Origin: Bacillota bacterium
GTDB lineage: Bacteria; Bacillota; Clostridia; Acetivibrionales; DSM-1351
Reading direction: 5' to 3'
Assembly: GCA_023398105.1 (NCBI GenBank)
Contig: JAEWST010000144.1
Location: 1-6,276 of the forward strand
Length of the DNA: 6,276 nucleotides
Below the pieces are notes generated by a model. It saw only the letters and a program-made list of their open reading frames with translations, did no database searches and was not told the DNA's origin. The translations under genes were made by a program, and so were the position numbers. Positions 6,005-6,276 of the stretch are shown here, one piece after another. Within the stretch, counting starts at the first letter, position 1. Every line of letters starts with the position of its first letter.

Positions 6005-6276
6005 TTACAACATCCGAAACTCAGCCTGCATTACTGCCTCTTCTTCGGAATGCCATAGTGCCTCCATTTCTTCTCTGGTTGCAACTGGGAAGTCTTTTGG
6101 TTCTTTCTCTCCCTGCTGAATGGGCGACAAGTGAGGAATAATATCTCTGCATAGTTTCTGATTTGGACAGGTCATTATAAACCCACCATATATAGATTCA
6201 CAAATCAGCCTGTCACACATATCCGTCATGATAATCTTATCTGCTGTATGAGCATTCATTCCGATAAAGTTTGCAA
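6005..6276 (-). CDS. Unrecognised protein, C-terminal fragment
   Basis: The frame is open from the right edge of the window to TAA 6005-6007, encoding 90 complete codons. An internal ATG at 6257-6259 would give an 84-residue protein, but it has no Shine-Dalgarno sequence and the frame runs on upstream through A-N-F-I-G, so the gene more likely starts outside the window. Visible features are Cys residues in DMCDRLICE and TCPNQKLC, a middle section PHLSPIQQGEKEPKDF, and an acidic helical tail EEMEALWHSEEEAVMQAEF. The four Cys are suggestive, but I cannot assert a metal site. GC content is visibly higher than in the cluster to the left, so this belongs to a different genomic layer, possibly a conjugative or other mobile-element backbone. 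I do not recognise the family. Confidence 0.6.
   Translation of the reverse strand, partial: ANFIGMNAHTADKIIMTDMCDRLICESIYGGFIMTCPNQKLCRDIIPHLSPIQQGEKEPKDFPVATREEMEALWHSEEEAVMQAEFRML

Overview
The window is AT-rich and reads like a Bacillota genome, probably a clostridium. The main genes have strong GGAGG-type ribosome binding sites and A/T-ending codons, and an IS3-family end lies at one edge. I cannot name the genus. Nearly everything is accessory DNA. There are no rRNA, tRNA or CRISPR features.

Layout, left to right. Positions 1-126 hold the last 31 codons and right terminal repeat of an IS3-family insertion sequence (+ strand). From 127 to about 5790 a single gene cluster runs on the minus strand, so its 5' end is on the right. 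Transcription probably starts near 5750 from a recognisable promoter. It then reads: a 551-residue protein with a Tyr-rich helical N-terminal half and a possible TIM-barrel C-terminal half (4054-5709); a 434-residue protein with an N-terminal helix-turn-helix-like domain and a charged helical C-terminus (2757-4061, overlapping its predecessor by 8 bases); a doubtful 45-residue small ORF (2594-2731); and a very large fusion protein (start 2494) into whose 3' end the IS has inserted. Positions 5725-6004 are the upstream intergenic region. Positions 6005-6276 hold the 3' end of another minus-strand gene, which has visibly higher GC and whose start lies outside the window.

The outstanding gene is the fusion at 2494 and leftward. 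Reading it codon by codon shows an open frame from an ATG with a good Shine-Dalgarno sequence through to the left edge. Its N-terminal ~295 residues keep the whole layout of a C5-cytosine DNA methyltransferase (motifs I to X). The catalytic PCQ is replaced by SSQ, ENV by EAP, the motif VIII Gln and both arginines are lost, and the motif X Gly-Asn is replaced by Ser-Tyr. A Lys-rich linker joins this to an ABC/SMC-type AAA ATPase and then to a TOPRIM (OLD-like nuclease) domain. The simplest hypothesis is an anti-phage or anti-plasmid system in which a catalytically dead methyltransferase acts as a DNA or modification reader for an ATP-gated nuclease, with the two upstream proteins as partners. 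No product in this window is a recognisable active methyltransferase. The IS has removed the natural C-terminus of the fusion, so this copy may be impaired. The IS also brings a perfect outward -35 box that forms a hybrid promoter pointing antisense into the fusion gene. I do not recognise this gene combination as a named system, and I could not search databases.
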